Below are positions 8,565-19,100 of a DNA stretch of 41,808 nucleotides, piece after piece. Both the position numbers and the translations under genes were made by a program. Numbering within the stretch: the stretch's first letter is position 1; every line of letters starts with the position of its first letter. Origin of the DNA: Planctomycetaceae bacterium (GTDB lineage Bacteria > Planctomycetota > Planctomycetia > Pirellulales > Pirellulaceae); assembly GCA_002709045.1 (NCBI GenBank), contig PAPJ01000016.1, positions 1 to 41,808 of the forward strand, given 5' to 3'. Under the pieces are notes generated by a model. The model was not told the origin of the DNA, searched no databases, and saw only the letters and a program-made list of their open reading frames with translations.

Positions 8565-9569
8565 ATGGCAGCCCAGATTTATTACGACAACGATGCTGAT
8601 CTTTCTCTGTTGAAAGATAAGACAATCGCAATTCTTGGTTATGGTTCGCAGGGACACGCACAGGCTCAGAACCTGCGTGATAGCGGATGTAACGTGATTA
8701 TCGGACAGCGACCTGGAAGTGCAAACTATGACCTGGCCGTGAGCCACGGTTTTGAGCCTGTCTCACTTGCTGAAGCAACACAGCAGGGCGACCTTATTAA
8801 TGTATTGCTTCCCGATGAGGTACAGGGTGATATTTACCGTGAACAGATTCGTGACAATCTGAGTGAGGGCAATATTCTTATGTGCTCACACGGTTTTAAT
8901 ATTCACTTTGGTCAGGTAAGTCCTCCGGCTGGTGTTGACGCCCTTTTGGTTGCTCCCAAAGGTCCGGGCCATCTTGTTCGTGCTGAGTATGAAAAAGGTG
9001 GTGGGGTTCCCAGTCTGATCGCTTTGAGTGATGGAGCTGCTGAAGAAACTAAAGCACTTGGTTTGGCTTACGCAAAGGGTATCGGTGGTACTCGCGGTGG
9101 TGTGATCGAAACTTCATTCGCAGAAGAAACGGAAACAGATTTATTCGGTGAACAGGTTGTACTTTGTGGGGGTGTTAGTGAATTGGTAAAGATGGCTTTT
9201 GAAACTTTGGTGGAAGCCGGGTACCAGCCTGAAATGGCCTATTTTGAATGTCTTCACGAATTAAAGTTGATCGTTGACCTCTTCTATGAAGGTGGTATCA
9301 GCTACATGCGATATAGTGTGTCGAATACTGCCGAATACGGTGACTACATGACAGGCCCTCGTATCATCACAGAAGACACTCGTCAGGTAATGCGACAGGT
9401 GTTGAAAGAAATTCAGGAAGGTATTTTTGCTAAGAACTGGATTTTGGAGAACAAAGGTGGCGCAGCTAACTTCAAGAGCCGTCGCCGTATCGACAAAGAC
9501 CACGAACTGGAGTTGGTCGGCCGTCGTCTGCGCAAACTGATGACTTGGATTGATGCGAAAGAGTATTAA
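8565..9569 (+). CDS. ilvC: ketol-acid reductoisomerase
   Basis: IlvC converts acetolactate or acetohydroxybutyrate to the dihydroxy acid, using NADPH and Mg2+, the second step of branched-chain amino acid synthesis. The 334-residue length is that of the short class I enzymes. The Rossmann motif GYGSQGHAQAQNLRDSG (about residues 25-41) is followed by a GQRPGS segment for cofactor phosphate. The all-helical domain carries the metal-site acidic residues in ETDLFGEQ and the ECLHELKLIVDLFYEGG block. A good ribosome site AGAAGG lies about 10 nt before ATG. It follows ilvN and ends at a strong terminator. Confidence 0.98.
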   Translation: MAAQIYYDNDADLSLLKDKTIAILGYGSQGHAQAQNLRDSGCNVIIGQRPGSANYDLAVSHGFEPVSLAEATQQGDLINVLLPDEVQGDIYREQIRDNLSEGNILMCSHGFNIHFGQVSPPAGVDALLVAPKGPGHLVRAEYEKGGGVPSLIALSDGAAEETKALGLAYAKGIGGTRGGVIETSFAEETETDLFGEQVVLCGGVSELVKMAFETLVEAGYQPEMAYFECLHELKLIVDLFYEGGISYMRYSVSNTAEYGDYMTGPRIITEDTRQVMRQVLKEIQEGIFAKNWILENKGGAANFKSRRRIDKDHELELVGRRLRKLMTWIDAKEY

Positions 9570-9591
9570 TCATTCATTAAACATTGATAAT

Positions 9592-9621
9592 AAGACGGAG
9601 CCTTTACCGGCTCCGTCTTTT
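9592..9621 (+). terminator. Rho-independent terminator after ilvC
   Basis: GACGGAGCC (9594-9602) pairs perfectly with GGCTCCGTC (9609-9617) around loop TTTACC. TTTT follows, and an A-pair precedes the stem. It sits 23 nt after the ilvC stop. Confidence 0.92.
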
Positions 9622-9678
9622 ATGCGCGGCTTATCAGAAAAGCATAACTAGGATGTCCGTTGGTAGCTGTTTTTTAGA

Positions 9679-9692
9679 TTCCCAAATGGGAA
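9679..9692. promoter_or_regulatory. perfect palindrome upstream of the FHA gene, possible operator
   Basis: TTCCCA-AA-TGGGAA is a 6-bp perfect inverted repeat with a 2-bp centre, about 50 bp before the TTG start at 9742. A protein-binding site is possible, but nothing ties it to a known regulator. Confidence 0.25.
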
Positions 9693-9741
9693 ATTCAGGT
9701 ATACCATTGGTGTAATATCCACTTTTTCCGAGAACAGTTCA

Positions 9742-10428
9742 TTGACTCAATCCTCCTCTCCACCCAATTCGGCCACCTTGCGCGTGCTGGACGGCGTTGA
9801 CCGAGGTCGTGTTTATAACGACCTGGAGTTACCGATTACCATTGGAAGAGAAGAAGGTAATGAGATTCAGTTGAATGACGAACGCATTAGCCGCTTTCAT
9901 GTTAAGCTGCAGCTTGATCATGACCAGATCGTTCTGACCGATTTGGAAAGTACCAATGGGACAAAGGTTAATGGTGAAGAAGTTCAGATCAGAATTCTTC
10001 GCTACGGTGATTTGGTTTCAGTGGGTCGAAGCGTCCTGTTATTTGGTTCTCGTGAACAAATCGCCAATCGTTTACAAGAACTCCGTACAGGGGAAACCGG
10101 TTCTGAATCCGGGGAGATTACTGATGATTCACTGGCATCGGGACCTGATCTGGGATTCGAATTGAACTATGATGATGATCTTGAGATTCAGGCCGCTTTA
10201 CATGTACTTGATCCTCCGGAGATGCCTAGTCGTCTATCACCAGCTCAGGCCGCTCAATTGGCGGAAATCATGGAATTCATTCATGTTCGTCTGCGGTCGC
10301 TAATGAATTCGGCTACTAAAATGGATGCTGATACGATGGCCTTGAGTTTTCGTAAATGGCAAAGTTTGCTGGATTTGCAATCTCGCGTGGCAGAGTACAT
10401 CCGTCGTATTGGTGAACCCGAAGAGTAG
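9742..10428 (+). CDS. FHA-domain protein
   Basis: The 228-residue protein starts at TTG (9742), with GAGAAC nearby as weak ribosome site. No in-frame ATG would preserve the domain. An FHA domain spans about residues 12-103: GREEGNEIQL, RISRFHVKL and STNGTKVNG are the phosphothreonine-binding loop motifs (Gly-Arg, Ser-Arg-x-His, Asn-Gly). The middle is acidic and Ser/Gly-rich. The C-terminal 70 residues look helical with no known motif. FHA proteins bind phosphothreonine peptides made by Ser/Thr kinases, which planctomycetes have in number; one is at 39826. There is no membrane segment, so it is cytosolic. It lies just before dnaE but with a separate promoter between. Confidence 0.9.
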   Translation: MTQSSSPPNSATLRVLDGVDRGRVYNDLELPITIGREEGNEIQLNDERISRFHVKLQLDHDQIVLTDLESTNGTKVNGEEVQIRILRYGDLVSVGRSVLLFGSREQIANRLQELRTGETGSESGEITDDSLASGPDLGFELNYDDDLEIQAALHVLDPPEMPSRLSPAQAAQLAEIMEFIHVRLRSLMNSATKMDADTMALSFRKWQSLLDLQSRVAEYIRRIGEPEE

Positions 10429-10477
10429 CAGGGTATCACCATTGCGGTTCTAGCAAGATAATTGTCAAAGCCAATAA

Positions 10478-10506
10478 TTGTTCTTTCGGGATTTCTGTTT
10501 TAGAAT
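10478..10506 (+). promoter_or_regulatory. candidate dnaE promoter
   Basis: TTGTTC (10478-10483), 17-bp spacer, TAGAAT (10501-10506), about 50 nt before the dnaE start. The match and spacing are good for a housekeeping promoter. Confidence 0.5.
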
Positions 10507-10556
10507 TAAAAAACTGCCGAACGTTTTCTTGCTTGCCTCAGAACTAAAGGGATAGG

Positions 10557-13500
10557 ATGCCCATGAGTACCCGGCCGTTTACTCATCTACATTGCCACAC
10601 GCATTACAGTCTGCTCGATGGTGCCTCGAGCATCCCCAAGCTTGTAGGCCGGGCGAAAGAACATGGTTTCAATGCGTTAGCTATTACTGATCATGGAAAC
10701 CTGCATGGAGCTTTGCAGTTCTATAAGGAATGTAGAAAGAACGATATTAATCCTATTATCGGTTATGAAGCTTATATTGCACCACAGAGTCGCTTTGAAA
10801 AATCAGGTGGGATGCGTGATTCAAATTATCATCTCACGCTGCTTGCTCAAAATCGAACTGGATTTAAAAACCTCGTGAAGATGGCATCGCATGCCTATCT
10901 CGAAGGTTTCTACTTTAAACCGCGAATCGATAAACAACTGCTCGAGGATCATAGCGAGGGCATTATTTGTCTGAGCGGATGCGTTTCCAGTGAATTCAAT
11001 CAGGCCATTCTTAAGGGTTATGGTGATATACCGGATTTAGACAAAGCGATCGAAGCGTCCCAATGGTTTGAGTCGATATTTAGGGATCGTTATTTTATCG
11101 AAGTGATGAATAATGGTATCGAAATTCAACGAATGGCACTCGAGGGTGCTGTGGCTGTTGCCAAAAAGCTGGGGACTCCGGTTGTTGCCACTAGTGACTG
11201 TCACTACGTAGATCCTCAGGATGCAGAGGCTCAGGATGTGATGCTTTGTATTAATACAGGCCGATTTCGTACCGATACCTCCCGCATGAAGATGGATGGT
11301 AATGAATACTATTTAAAAAATGCAGAACAGATGTACGATGCATTTCCGGGAATGGAGGATGCAGTTTCCCGCACTCAGGAAATTGCAGATAGTGTTGATA
11401 TTGATTTAGAGTTAGGAAATCGCTATTTTCCTTCATTTAAGCTACCTGAAAAACGTAGCAGTACCGAATATCTCCGGGAACTTTGCGAACAAGGTTTGCG
11501 AGAGCGTTATGAAGGTAACCACGAGATGGTCAGTGAAGATGGAACACTGGCCGAAGTTGTTCAACAGCGTCTTGATCGTGAATTAAGCGTGATCGAGAAA
11601 CTTGGTTTTGACGACTATTTTCTTATCTGCTGGGACTTTGTGGTCGTGGCGCGTGAACGAGGTATTCCGGCAACAGCTCGTGGTAGTGGCGTGGGAGCAA
11701 TTGTTTGCTTTGCGTTGTACCTTAGTCATGTATGTCCGATTAAGTATGACTTACTGTTTGAGCGATTTCTTGATGAGAATCGCTTAGAAGCACCTGATAT
11801 TGATATCGACTTTTGCAAAGATCGCCGGGGAGAAGTGATTCAGTATGTGAAGCAGGAGTATGGTGAAGAAAATGTCGCTCAAATTGGAACATTTGGAACA
11901 TTGGCGTGTAAAGCTGCAATCAAAGATGTGGGACGCACCTTAGGGATTCCACTTCATCGGGTGAATCAGATTACTGCGATGGTTCCAGATGAATTGAAGA
12001 TTTCTATTGGGTCAGCACTGGAAAAGAGTGCTGAAATGAAATTAGTCTATGAATCTGATCCGGAAATTCGGGAAATGCTTGATCTGGCTCAGCGAATCGA
12101 AGGACTTGCTCGTAACGTAGGTACGCATGCGGCAGCAGTGGTAATTGCTGATGAACCGTTAACTGAATATGTGCCACTCTGTCGCGTTTCAGGTAAAGAA
12201 GATGTTATCACTCAGTGGTCAATGAACGATGTGGAAGATGCCGGCCTGCTGAAGATGGATTTTCTGGGTTTGCGAAACCTGACTATTTTGAGGATTGCGG
12301 TTGATTTGATTGAACAGACTACCGGCGAACGCGTCGACCCGCTTAAATTTCCTCTTGATGATCAGGCAACCTTTGATCTGCTTTGTCGCGGGGAAACCAA
12401 GGGTGTGTTTCAGCTGGAGTCCGGCGGGATTCGTGACTTGCTTCAGCGCATGAAACCTGACCACTTCCTTGATATTGTCGCGACGAATGCTTTGTATCGC
12501 CCTGGCCCGCTTGAAGGAGGGATGGTTGACGATTATATCGCCGTGAAACATGGTCAGAAAGAAGCTCAATACGCTCACCCGGTCCTTAAAGATATACTGG
12601 AAGAAACCAATGGGGTGATGGTCTATCAGGAACAGGTGATGAGAATTCTCAACCGGCTTGGGGGCATTGAGTTGGCCAGTGCATATACCTGTATTAAGGC
12701 GATTAGTAAGAAGAATGAAGCAATTATTCAGGCTAACCGAGAAGACTTCCTTAAAGGCTCTGTAGCCAAAGGTTTGTCTCAGAGTCAAGCAGAGAACTTC
12801 TGGAAAATGATTGTTAAGTTTGCTGGCTATGGGTTCAATAAAAGTCACTCAACGGCTTATGCTCTTATCGCCTATCAGACGGCTTATCTAAAATCGCATT
12901 ATAGTGTTGAATTCATGGCCGCTTTGTTGACCGGCGATATTCCCGGTCGAAACTTTGTGCGAAAAGACTCTCTTATTGAACACATTGAAGACTGTGATCG
13001 AATGGGTATCGAAGTGGTAGCACCGAGTGTGAATACATCGGATGTCGAATTTACTGTAAGTGATGGAAAAGTATTTTTTGGTATGTCGGCGGTTAAAGGG
13101 TGTGGCGGTGCTGCAGCAGAAGCCCTTGTCAAAGCCCGAAGAACTGACGGACCTTTTAAGGATCTGGTTGAACTTTGCGAACGCGTGGAGACTTCCGTTT
13201 GTAATCGTAGTTCGCTTGAAAATCTGATTAAAGCCGGGGCGATGGATTGCTTTGGAGCGAATCGTCATCAGTTAATGGAAGTTCTGGAACGGGCGATTCA
13301 GGCCGGTCAGGCGATGCAGGCTGATAATCGCAGTGGACAGCAGAATATGTTTGGAGCATTTGAGCAGTTAGAAGATGAGCGGGAAGTAAGCTCGACTGCG
13401 AACTTGCCGCAAATTGAAGAGTTTCCTGAACGTGAAAAACTGATGATGGAAAAAGAAGTGTTGGGATATTACCTTACCGCTCATCCACTCGATGAACATA

Positions 13501-14120
13501 TTTCAAAGCTTAATCAGTTCACCTCACATACCACAGTGAAATTGGCTGATATTCCCGATCGCGGAGAAGTGATTCTGGGAGGTATGGTCTCAAATATTAA
13601 GGAAGCTCACACGAGGAACCCTAAGCCGGGTCAACCATCGAAATATGCAAACTTTGATTTAGAAGATGTTGATGGTTCCGTCCGATGTATTATGTGGCCC
13701 CGACAGTATGCCGAGTTTGGTCATCTGATTGTGCCGGATGATATTGTTATTATCAAAGGAATTGTAGATCGACGCGGTGGCGGCGATGAATGTAATATCA
13801 TCATCAATGAACTCGTTCCGCTGTCTCAGATCGAAGATCGTTATACGACGGGAATGATTGTCCGAATACAGGAAGCGACTCATGGGATGCAGATGATTTC
13901 AAAGTTGCGTGAAGTCACACGCGCTTATCCTGGACACCGCAAACTTCAATTAATGATTCAGTTGTCTGACGGAACGAGTGTCACACTTGATTCTCAGGCT
14001 CAGGGTGTTGATATCAATAATGAACTCCGTAATCGTATCGATCAACTTTTAGGTGGCGGTAATATCCAAATGATTACCAATACACCCAAAGTACAAAATC
14101 GTACGGCTTACGCCCGCTAA
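10557..14120 (+). CDS. dnaE: DNA polymerase III alpha subunit
   Basis: DnaE is the replicative polymerase subunit. At 1187 residues it matches the DnaE1 class. The N-terminal PHP domain (about 1-280) has HLHCHTHYSLLDG, TDHGNLHG, GYEAYI, SGCVSSE and TSDCHYV, so all nine metal ligands seem present. The polymerase carries the catalytic aspartates Asp414 and Asp416 (PDIDIDF) and Asp568 (MDFLGLRNL). Then come fingers, the beta-binding and helix-hairpin-helix region, and an OB fold (about 1010-1090). ATG at 10557 and the ATG six bases later are both possible; AGGAT suits the second. It converges with the decarboxylase gene with only 8 bp between stops. Confidence 0.98.
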   Translation: MPMSTRPFTHLHCHTHYSLLDGASSIPKLVGRAKEHGFNALAITDHGNLHGALQFYKECRKNDINPIIGYEAYIAPQSRFEKSGGMRDSNYHLTLLAQNRTGFKNLVKMASHAYLEGFYFKPRIDKQLLEDHSEGIICLSGCVSSEFNQAILKGYGDIPDLDKAIEASQWFESIFRDRYFIEVMNNGIEIQRMALEGAVAVAKKLGTPVVATSDCHYVDPQDAEAQDVMLCINTGRFRTDTSRMKMDGNEYYLKNAEQMYDAFPGMEDAVSRTQEIADSVDIDLELGNRYFPSFKLPEKRSSTEYLRELCEQGLRERYEGNHEMVSEDGTLAEVVQQRLDRELSVIEKLGFDDYFLICWDFVVVARERGIPATARGSGVGAIVCFALYLSHVCPIKYDLLFERFLDENRLEAPDIDIDFCKDRRGEVIQYVKQEYGEENVAQIGTFGTLACKAAIKDVGRTLGIPLHRVNQITAMVPDELKISIGSALEKSAEMKLVYESDPEIREMLDLAQRIEGLARNVGTHAAAVVIADEPLTEYVPLCRVSGKEDVITQWSMNDVEDAGLLKMDFLGLRNLTILRIAVDLIEQTTGERVDPLKFPLDDQATFDLLCRGETKGVFQLESGGIRDLLQRMKPDHFLDIVATNALYRPGPLEGGMVDDYIAVKHGQKEAQYAHPVLKDILEETNGVMVYQEQVMRILNRLGGIELASAYTCIKAISKKNEAIIQANREDFLKGSVAKGLSQSQAENFWKMIVKFAGYGFNKSHSTAYALIAYQTAYLKSHYSVEFMAALLTGDIPGRNFVRKDSLIEHIEDCDRMGIEVVAPSVNTSDVEFTVSDGKVFFGMSAVKGCGGAAAEALVKARRTDGPFKDLVELCERVETSVCNRSSLENLIKAGAMDCFGANRHQLMEVLERAIQAGQAMQADNRSGQQNMFGAFEQLEDEREVSSTANLPQIEEFPEREKLMMEKEVLGYYLTAHPLDEHISKLNQFTSHTTVKLADIPDRGEVILGGMVSNIKEAHTRNPKPGQPSKYANFDLEDVDGSVRCIMWPRQYAEFGHLIVPDDIVIIKGIVDRRGGGDECNIIINELVPLSQIEDRYTTGMIVRIQEATHGMQMISKLREVTRAYPGHRKLQLMIQLSDGTSVTLDSQAQGVDINNELRNRIDQLLGGGNIQMITNTPKVQNRTAYAR

Positions 14121-14128
14121 GATAAAGC

Positions 14129-15820
14129 CTAAACTCGAGAACTCATTTTGTCAGCAAGTCGAATCAGAGTTTCACTTGCATCGCGACGATCAAGTTCCAC
14201 GTGCATTAGGTGCATGTTAGTGTCATCCGCCAGCGCGGCTTTAAGAGCTTTATCGAAGCCCTCTTCGGTTTGGATTCGATGAGCAATACCGCCGCCGACT
14301 AACCGGGTCAATTCACCATACGACCAACGTTGGATTTCGTTGTAGTTCCATTCACCCGGATGTAGTGCTCGTTCGGTACCATAGCCGCCGTTGTCCAGCA
14401 CAATGACGATCGGATTAAAACCTTGCCGGACAATGGTTGATAATTCCAGGCAGGTCATCTGGAAGGCACCGTCTCCGCAGATTGTGATCACACGGTGATC
14501 AGGCATTGCTGTCTGGGCTCCTAGCGTAGCCGGAATGCTGAACCCCATCGAAGTGTAGTATGCCGGACTTAAAAACTCAGTCCTACCCTGAGTTTGAAGA
14601 CGAGTTGAGGCAAATAGTGAGTCTCCGATATCGGCAATCACAATGGTATTTTTATCGAGTGATTGATTCAGACGATCGATCATCCGGCGAATACTGATTT
14701 GAGCCGGATAATCGATGACATACTGAGAAATCGGTTCACGAACTGTCGGATCAATGAAACGCGAACTGGACTTGATATTTCTGAGAATTAACTCCTGAAT
14801 CAATTCATCAAGCGGAACATTCTCGTAATGATGATGATGAATTTTTAGTGTTTCACTTGTGGCATAAACACATTTACGAGCATCGAGGTTGGCTGTGTAG
14901 ATCCCCAGATTCAAATCTGTCATAAAGGCTCCCAGCATTAGAATGCAGTCACTCGATTCAATATATTCAGTTACCTCCTCGCGCCCAATCGCTCCTTCAT
15001 AAAGTCCTACATACAGCGGGTGGTTCTCCCGGACGACACTTTTCCCGAGGAGCGTCGAAGCAATCGGGATATTATTTTTTTCGGCAAAGTGAATCAGATC
15101 GTCCTGCAGACCAAAACGATGAATTTCCACACCGGCAACAATCGCTGGATTTCGGGCGCGATTCAAGAGTGCGGTGATTTCATTGCAGGATTCCTGCAAA
15201 GCACGTTCGTCAGTAGTAACCGGTGGGAAGGTATGACGCTGGGTTGTTTGAGGTGCGAGATTCACCATATCTCGTGGAATATCGATATAAACCGGACGTT
15301 TATACCGGTATGCCATCTCTAACACCCGGTCAATTTCCTGAAATGCCGTTGCCGGATCGTTTAACTCAGTCCCGGTGACACAGAGTTTGTCAAAGACATC
15401 CACCTGCGTGCGAAAATCACGTACCTTGTGATGCAGTAGTGGGTTGTTACGACGTTCTTCGTATCCGGGTGACCCTGTTAACAGGACAACTGGAGATTTC
15501 TCAGCAAAAGCTCCGGCGATTGAATTACAGACGCTTAGTCCTCCAACGCAGTAAGTGACACAGACCGCCCCCATTCCATTAACTCGCGCGTAGGCATCCG
15601 CTGCAAAGCCGGCATTGTCTTCACGAGTACAGCCAATGACGTTAATATCACTCTTTTCCAGCAGACTGTAGAAAGACAACACATAGTCGCCGGGGATGCC
15701 AAAGAGATCAGCAATCCCGTAATCCTGAAGTCTTTCTATTAAGTATTCACCAATACTTAATGGCTTGACCGGGCATTCGGTGGAATGGTAATCCTGAACA
15801 GCGGTTGATGAAGAATACAT
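14129..15820 (-). CDS. thiamine-diphosphate-dependent 2-oxo acid decarboxylase (pyruvate/indolepyruvate decarboxylase family)
   Basis: The enzyme should decarboxylate a 2-oxo acid to an aldehyde using thiamine diphosphate. In its 563 residues the order is Pyr domain (FGIPGDY at 40-46, catalytic Glu67 in CTRED), central domain, and PP domain with GDGAFQM for Mg-ThDP and a GYGTER segment matching the family's GYTIE glutamate. His130-His131 (PLLHHK) is the diagnostic pair of pyruvate, indolepyruvate and branched-chain keto acid decarboxylases. This separates it from acetolactate synthase. The ribosome site AAGGAGG is excellent and sits 5 nt before ATG 15820; a GTG three bases upstream is less well spaced. 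Pyruvate, phenylpyruvate and indolepyruvate are all possible substrates. Confidence 0.9.
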   Translation of the reverse strand: MYSSSTAVQDYHSTECPVKPLSIGEYLIERLQDYGIADLFGIPGDYVLSFYSLLEKSDINVIGCTREDNAGFAADAYARVNGMGAVCVTYCVGGLSVCNSIAGAFAEKSPVVLLTGSPGYEERRNNPLLHHKVRDFRTQVDVFDKLCVTGTELNDPATAFQEIDRVLEMAYRYKRPVYIDIPRDMVNLAPQTTQRHTFPPVTTDERALQESCNEITALLNRARNPAIVAGVEIHRFGLQDDLIHFAEKNNIPIASTLLGKSVVRENHPLYVGLYEGAIGREEVTEYIESSDCILMLGAFMTDLNLGIYTANLDARKCVYATSETLKIHHHHYENVPLDELIQELILRNIKSSSRFIDPTVREPISQYVIDYPAQISIRRMIDRLNQSLDKNTIVIADIGDSLFASTRLQTQGRTEFLSPAYYTSMGFSIPATLGAQTAMPDHRVITICGDGAFQMTCLELSTIVRQGFNPIVIVLDNGGYGTERALHPGEWNYNEIQRWSYGELTRLVGGGIAHRIQTEEGFDKALKAALADDTNMHLMHVELDRRDASETLIRLADKMSSRV

Positions 15821-15977
15821 CACTACCTCCTTGTTTTATTTGCGCTTTCAACAGCATTAAGTTCGATTCAATGATTATCGATCAGCAACTCAAGGTGTTT
15901 TTGCCCCGTATGAATATCTTACGCAGTGGCTGTCAGAGGGATTCAGACAGAGGACAAGCTTATCAGGTGTAGCAACT

Positions 15978-15989
15978 CTGAATATTCAG
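15978..15989. promoter_or_regulatory. 12-bp palindrome upstream of uvrA, possible operator
   Basis: CTGAATATTCAG is a perfect palindrome lying 125 bp before the uvrA start. It directly precedes a -35-like TTGTAA at 15992-15997. Its form (CTG...CAG) recalls a repressor site such as LexA in other phyla, but no planctomycete LexA consensus is known to me. The surrounding 293-bp region also holds the promoter of the divergent decarboxylase gene; no RNA gene is seen. Confidence 0.3.
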
Positions 15990-16113
15990 GGTTGTAACAT
16001 GACTTCGATACCCTTCCCATACTCCCGAATTCCGGAAAGAAAGTTTAAGATACAAGTTTTGCAACAGCAAATGGATAGGTTTGTTGCTTGTTATCGAGAG
16101 ATGACAGAGATTT

Positions 16114-19100
16114 ATGCAGGCATCAGATATCACGATACAGGGAGCGCGTGAGCACAATCTCCGGGAGGTTGATGTTGTTTTGCCGCGTAATCAGTTAATA
16201 TGTCTGACCGGTGTCAGCGGCAGCGGAAAAAGTTCACTCGCATTCGACACTTTGTTCGCAGAAGGTCAACGTCGGTATGTGGAAAGCCTCTCAAGCTTTG
16301 CTCGGCAATTTCTGGGCCAGATGCCTAAACCCGATGTGGAGCATATATCCGGGCTCAGTCCTTCGATATCGATTTCCCAGAAAACCGCCGGTCGCAATCC
16401 TCGCAGTACTGTTGGTACGATCACTGAAGTCTATGATTTTTTACGAGTACTATACGCTCGTGTAGCGAAAGGTTATTGCCCGCATTGCGGTAATCCCATC
16501 ACAGCACAAACTCGTGAACAGATTATTTCTCATATTCTGCAGCTTGATAAGGGTATGGCGATTACTGTGTTGGCTCCGATTATCCGCGGGCAGAAAGGTG
16601 AATATCGCGATCTATTTGAAGACCTGCTTAAACAGGGTTTCATTCGAGCTCGTGTGGACGGGCAGATCTGTGATCTTACGAATCCTCCGGCATTACAGAG
16701 AAACTATCGTCATAACATTGAAGTGGTCGTAGACCGTCTTAAGATCTCTGAGAAAATCCGACCCCGGCTTGGAGAAGCGGTCGAACAGGCCTTAAAGATT
16801 GGGGAAGGTTCTTTGATCGTAGTGCCTGATGGCGCGAAAATGGAGGAAAAGGTTTATTCCAGTGATTATGCCTGTACAGACTGTCAGGTTAGCTTTGCTG
16901 CACCATCCCCTCAGCTTTTTAGTTTTAACAGCCCTCAGGGAATGTGCCCTGGCTGTCATGGTCTTGGCAAGATGTTTTCTTTTGATCCGGATCTGTTAGT
17001 TCCCAATCCCGAGAAGACGTTTATGGATGGCGCGATCGAAGTGATTGGCAATCATAAAAAGATGGGACGTTGGCGGCGGCACATTTATCGGGGTGTCGCT
17101 GCGACTCTGGAACGCAAGAACGATTGGGAACAAGGTTATTTGCTGGAGACTCCCTGGAAAGATCTTTGCCAGCAAGCTAAAGATGCTTTGCTGTGGGGTA
17201 CCGGTGATCTCCATATCACTTACACCTGGCGAGGTGGCCGATCTCCGCTTAAATACGGAGGAACATATGAAGGGATTATTCCTGAACAGAAAGAGAAGTA
17301 CACTTCCAGTCGCAGTAAGCCGCAGCAGCGCAAACTTGAGCGTTATATGAATACGATTCACTGCCCGCAGTGCGACGGACAGCGACTGGTGGATCAGGCC
17401 AGAAATATGCGATTGCATACCCGGCATTCCCGATTTACAGATGTTCCCGAACTTTCCCTTCCCCAGGTTTGTCAATTGAGTGTTCATCAGGCAGTCGATT
17501 TCTTTTCAGATCTCGAGCTTGATAAAAACTCGGCACTGGTGGCCGAAGATGCGCTCAAGGAAATCCGTGCCCGTCTTGGCTTTCTGCTGAATGTCGGTCT
17601 GGGTTATCTCACACTAGATCGTACGGCCCCCACATTGTCCGGCGGGGAAGCGCAGCGAATTCGTTTGGCAGCTCAGATTGGTTCCGGATTAGTGGGCGTT
17701 ACTTATATTCTGGACGAGCCCTCGATCGGTCTGCATGCTCGTGATAATGACCGGCTTATCAAGACGCTTCTCAAGCTACGGGATGTCGGAAATACGGTGG
17801 TGGTTGTTGAGCACGATGAAGACACGATGCGAGCAGCAGACTATATCGTTGATTTTGGTCCCGGAGCCGGTGTTGAGGGAGGCGAAATTGTAGCCCGGGG
17901 AACAATCGATGATATTCAAAATCAGCAGCGTAGCATTACAGGACAGTTTCTGGCGGGTACACGTGAAATTGGTACTCCCCAGACACGACGTCCGCAAACA
18001 AATCAAAGACTGACGATTGTTGGAGCTAGGCATAACAATCTTAAAGATATCGATGTTGAAATCCCACTCTGCAATTTTATCTGTGTTACAGGTGTTTCCG
18101 GTTCCGGTAAGAGTTCACTAATAAATGACATTCTGGCAGACGGACTAAGACGGGAACTCAACGGGGCTGAGTCGATTCCGGGTATCCACAAAGATATGTT
18201 GGGTACCGAGTATCTGGATAAAATGATTGCGATTGATCAGTCACCCATCGGCCGCACACCTCGTTCGAACCCGGTGACATATATCAAAGTGTTTGATGAC
18301 ATTCGTAAGTTATTTGTTCAGCTTCCTGATGCAAAGCGGCGAGGTTACAAGCCGGGACGATTCAGCTTTAATGTCAAAGGTGGACGCTGTGAAGCTTGTG
18401 AAGGCAACGGGAAGAATAAGTTGGAAATGGATTTTCTGGCTGATATCTGGGTGCAGTGTCCCGTTTGCGAAGGCAAACGATTTAATCGGGAAACGCTGCA
18501 GATCCAGTTCAAGGGCCATTCCATTTCTGATGTGCTTCAACTTGATGTTCGACAAGCATTAGAGCTTTTTGAAAATATCCCGAAGATTTACGACAAGTTA
18601 AAGACACTTGCTGATGTTGGACTGGAGTACCTGAAACTGGGACAGGCGTCCCCGACGTTGTCCGGCGGTGAAGCTCAGCGAATTAAACTTGCGCGTGAAC
18701 TGGTGCGTAAGAGCACCGGTAGCACGATCTATATTCTTGATGAACCAACCACCGGACTGCATTTTGCTGATATCGAACTACTGCTCAGAGTTCTCCACGG
18801 TTTTGTTGAACGTGGAAATACGGTTATTGTGGTCGAGCACAATATGGATGTGATTAAGACTGCTGACTGGGTAATCGATCTGGGACCTGACGGAGGTGAA
18901 GCTGGTGGTCGGTTATTAGTGTGTGGAACTCCTGAAACGGTAGCTGCCTGTAAAGAATCTGAAACCGGGTCAGCGCTTCATCGAGCGTTGTATAAACTAC
19001 CGAACGATCAAATGATTACTGAGCAAGAACGTGAGGTTGCCGAAGAAATAAAGAGCATTCGCGTGCGGGGCGCTCAGCAGCACAATCTGAAGTTGGTGGA

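Noticed and set aside
12219..12848. Minus-strand open frame of 209 codons inside dnaE
   Set aside because: It is entirely antisense to a strongly conserved gene, has no ribosome site and no recognisable domain.
14129..15820. Missing acetolactate synthase large subunit
   Set aside because: The His-His pair, GIPGD opening and GYGTER segment are those of keto acid decarboxylases, and it lies on the other strand beyond dnaE.
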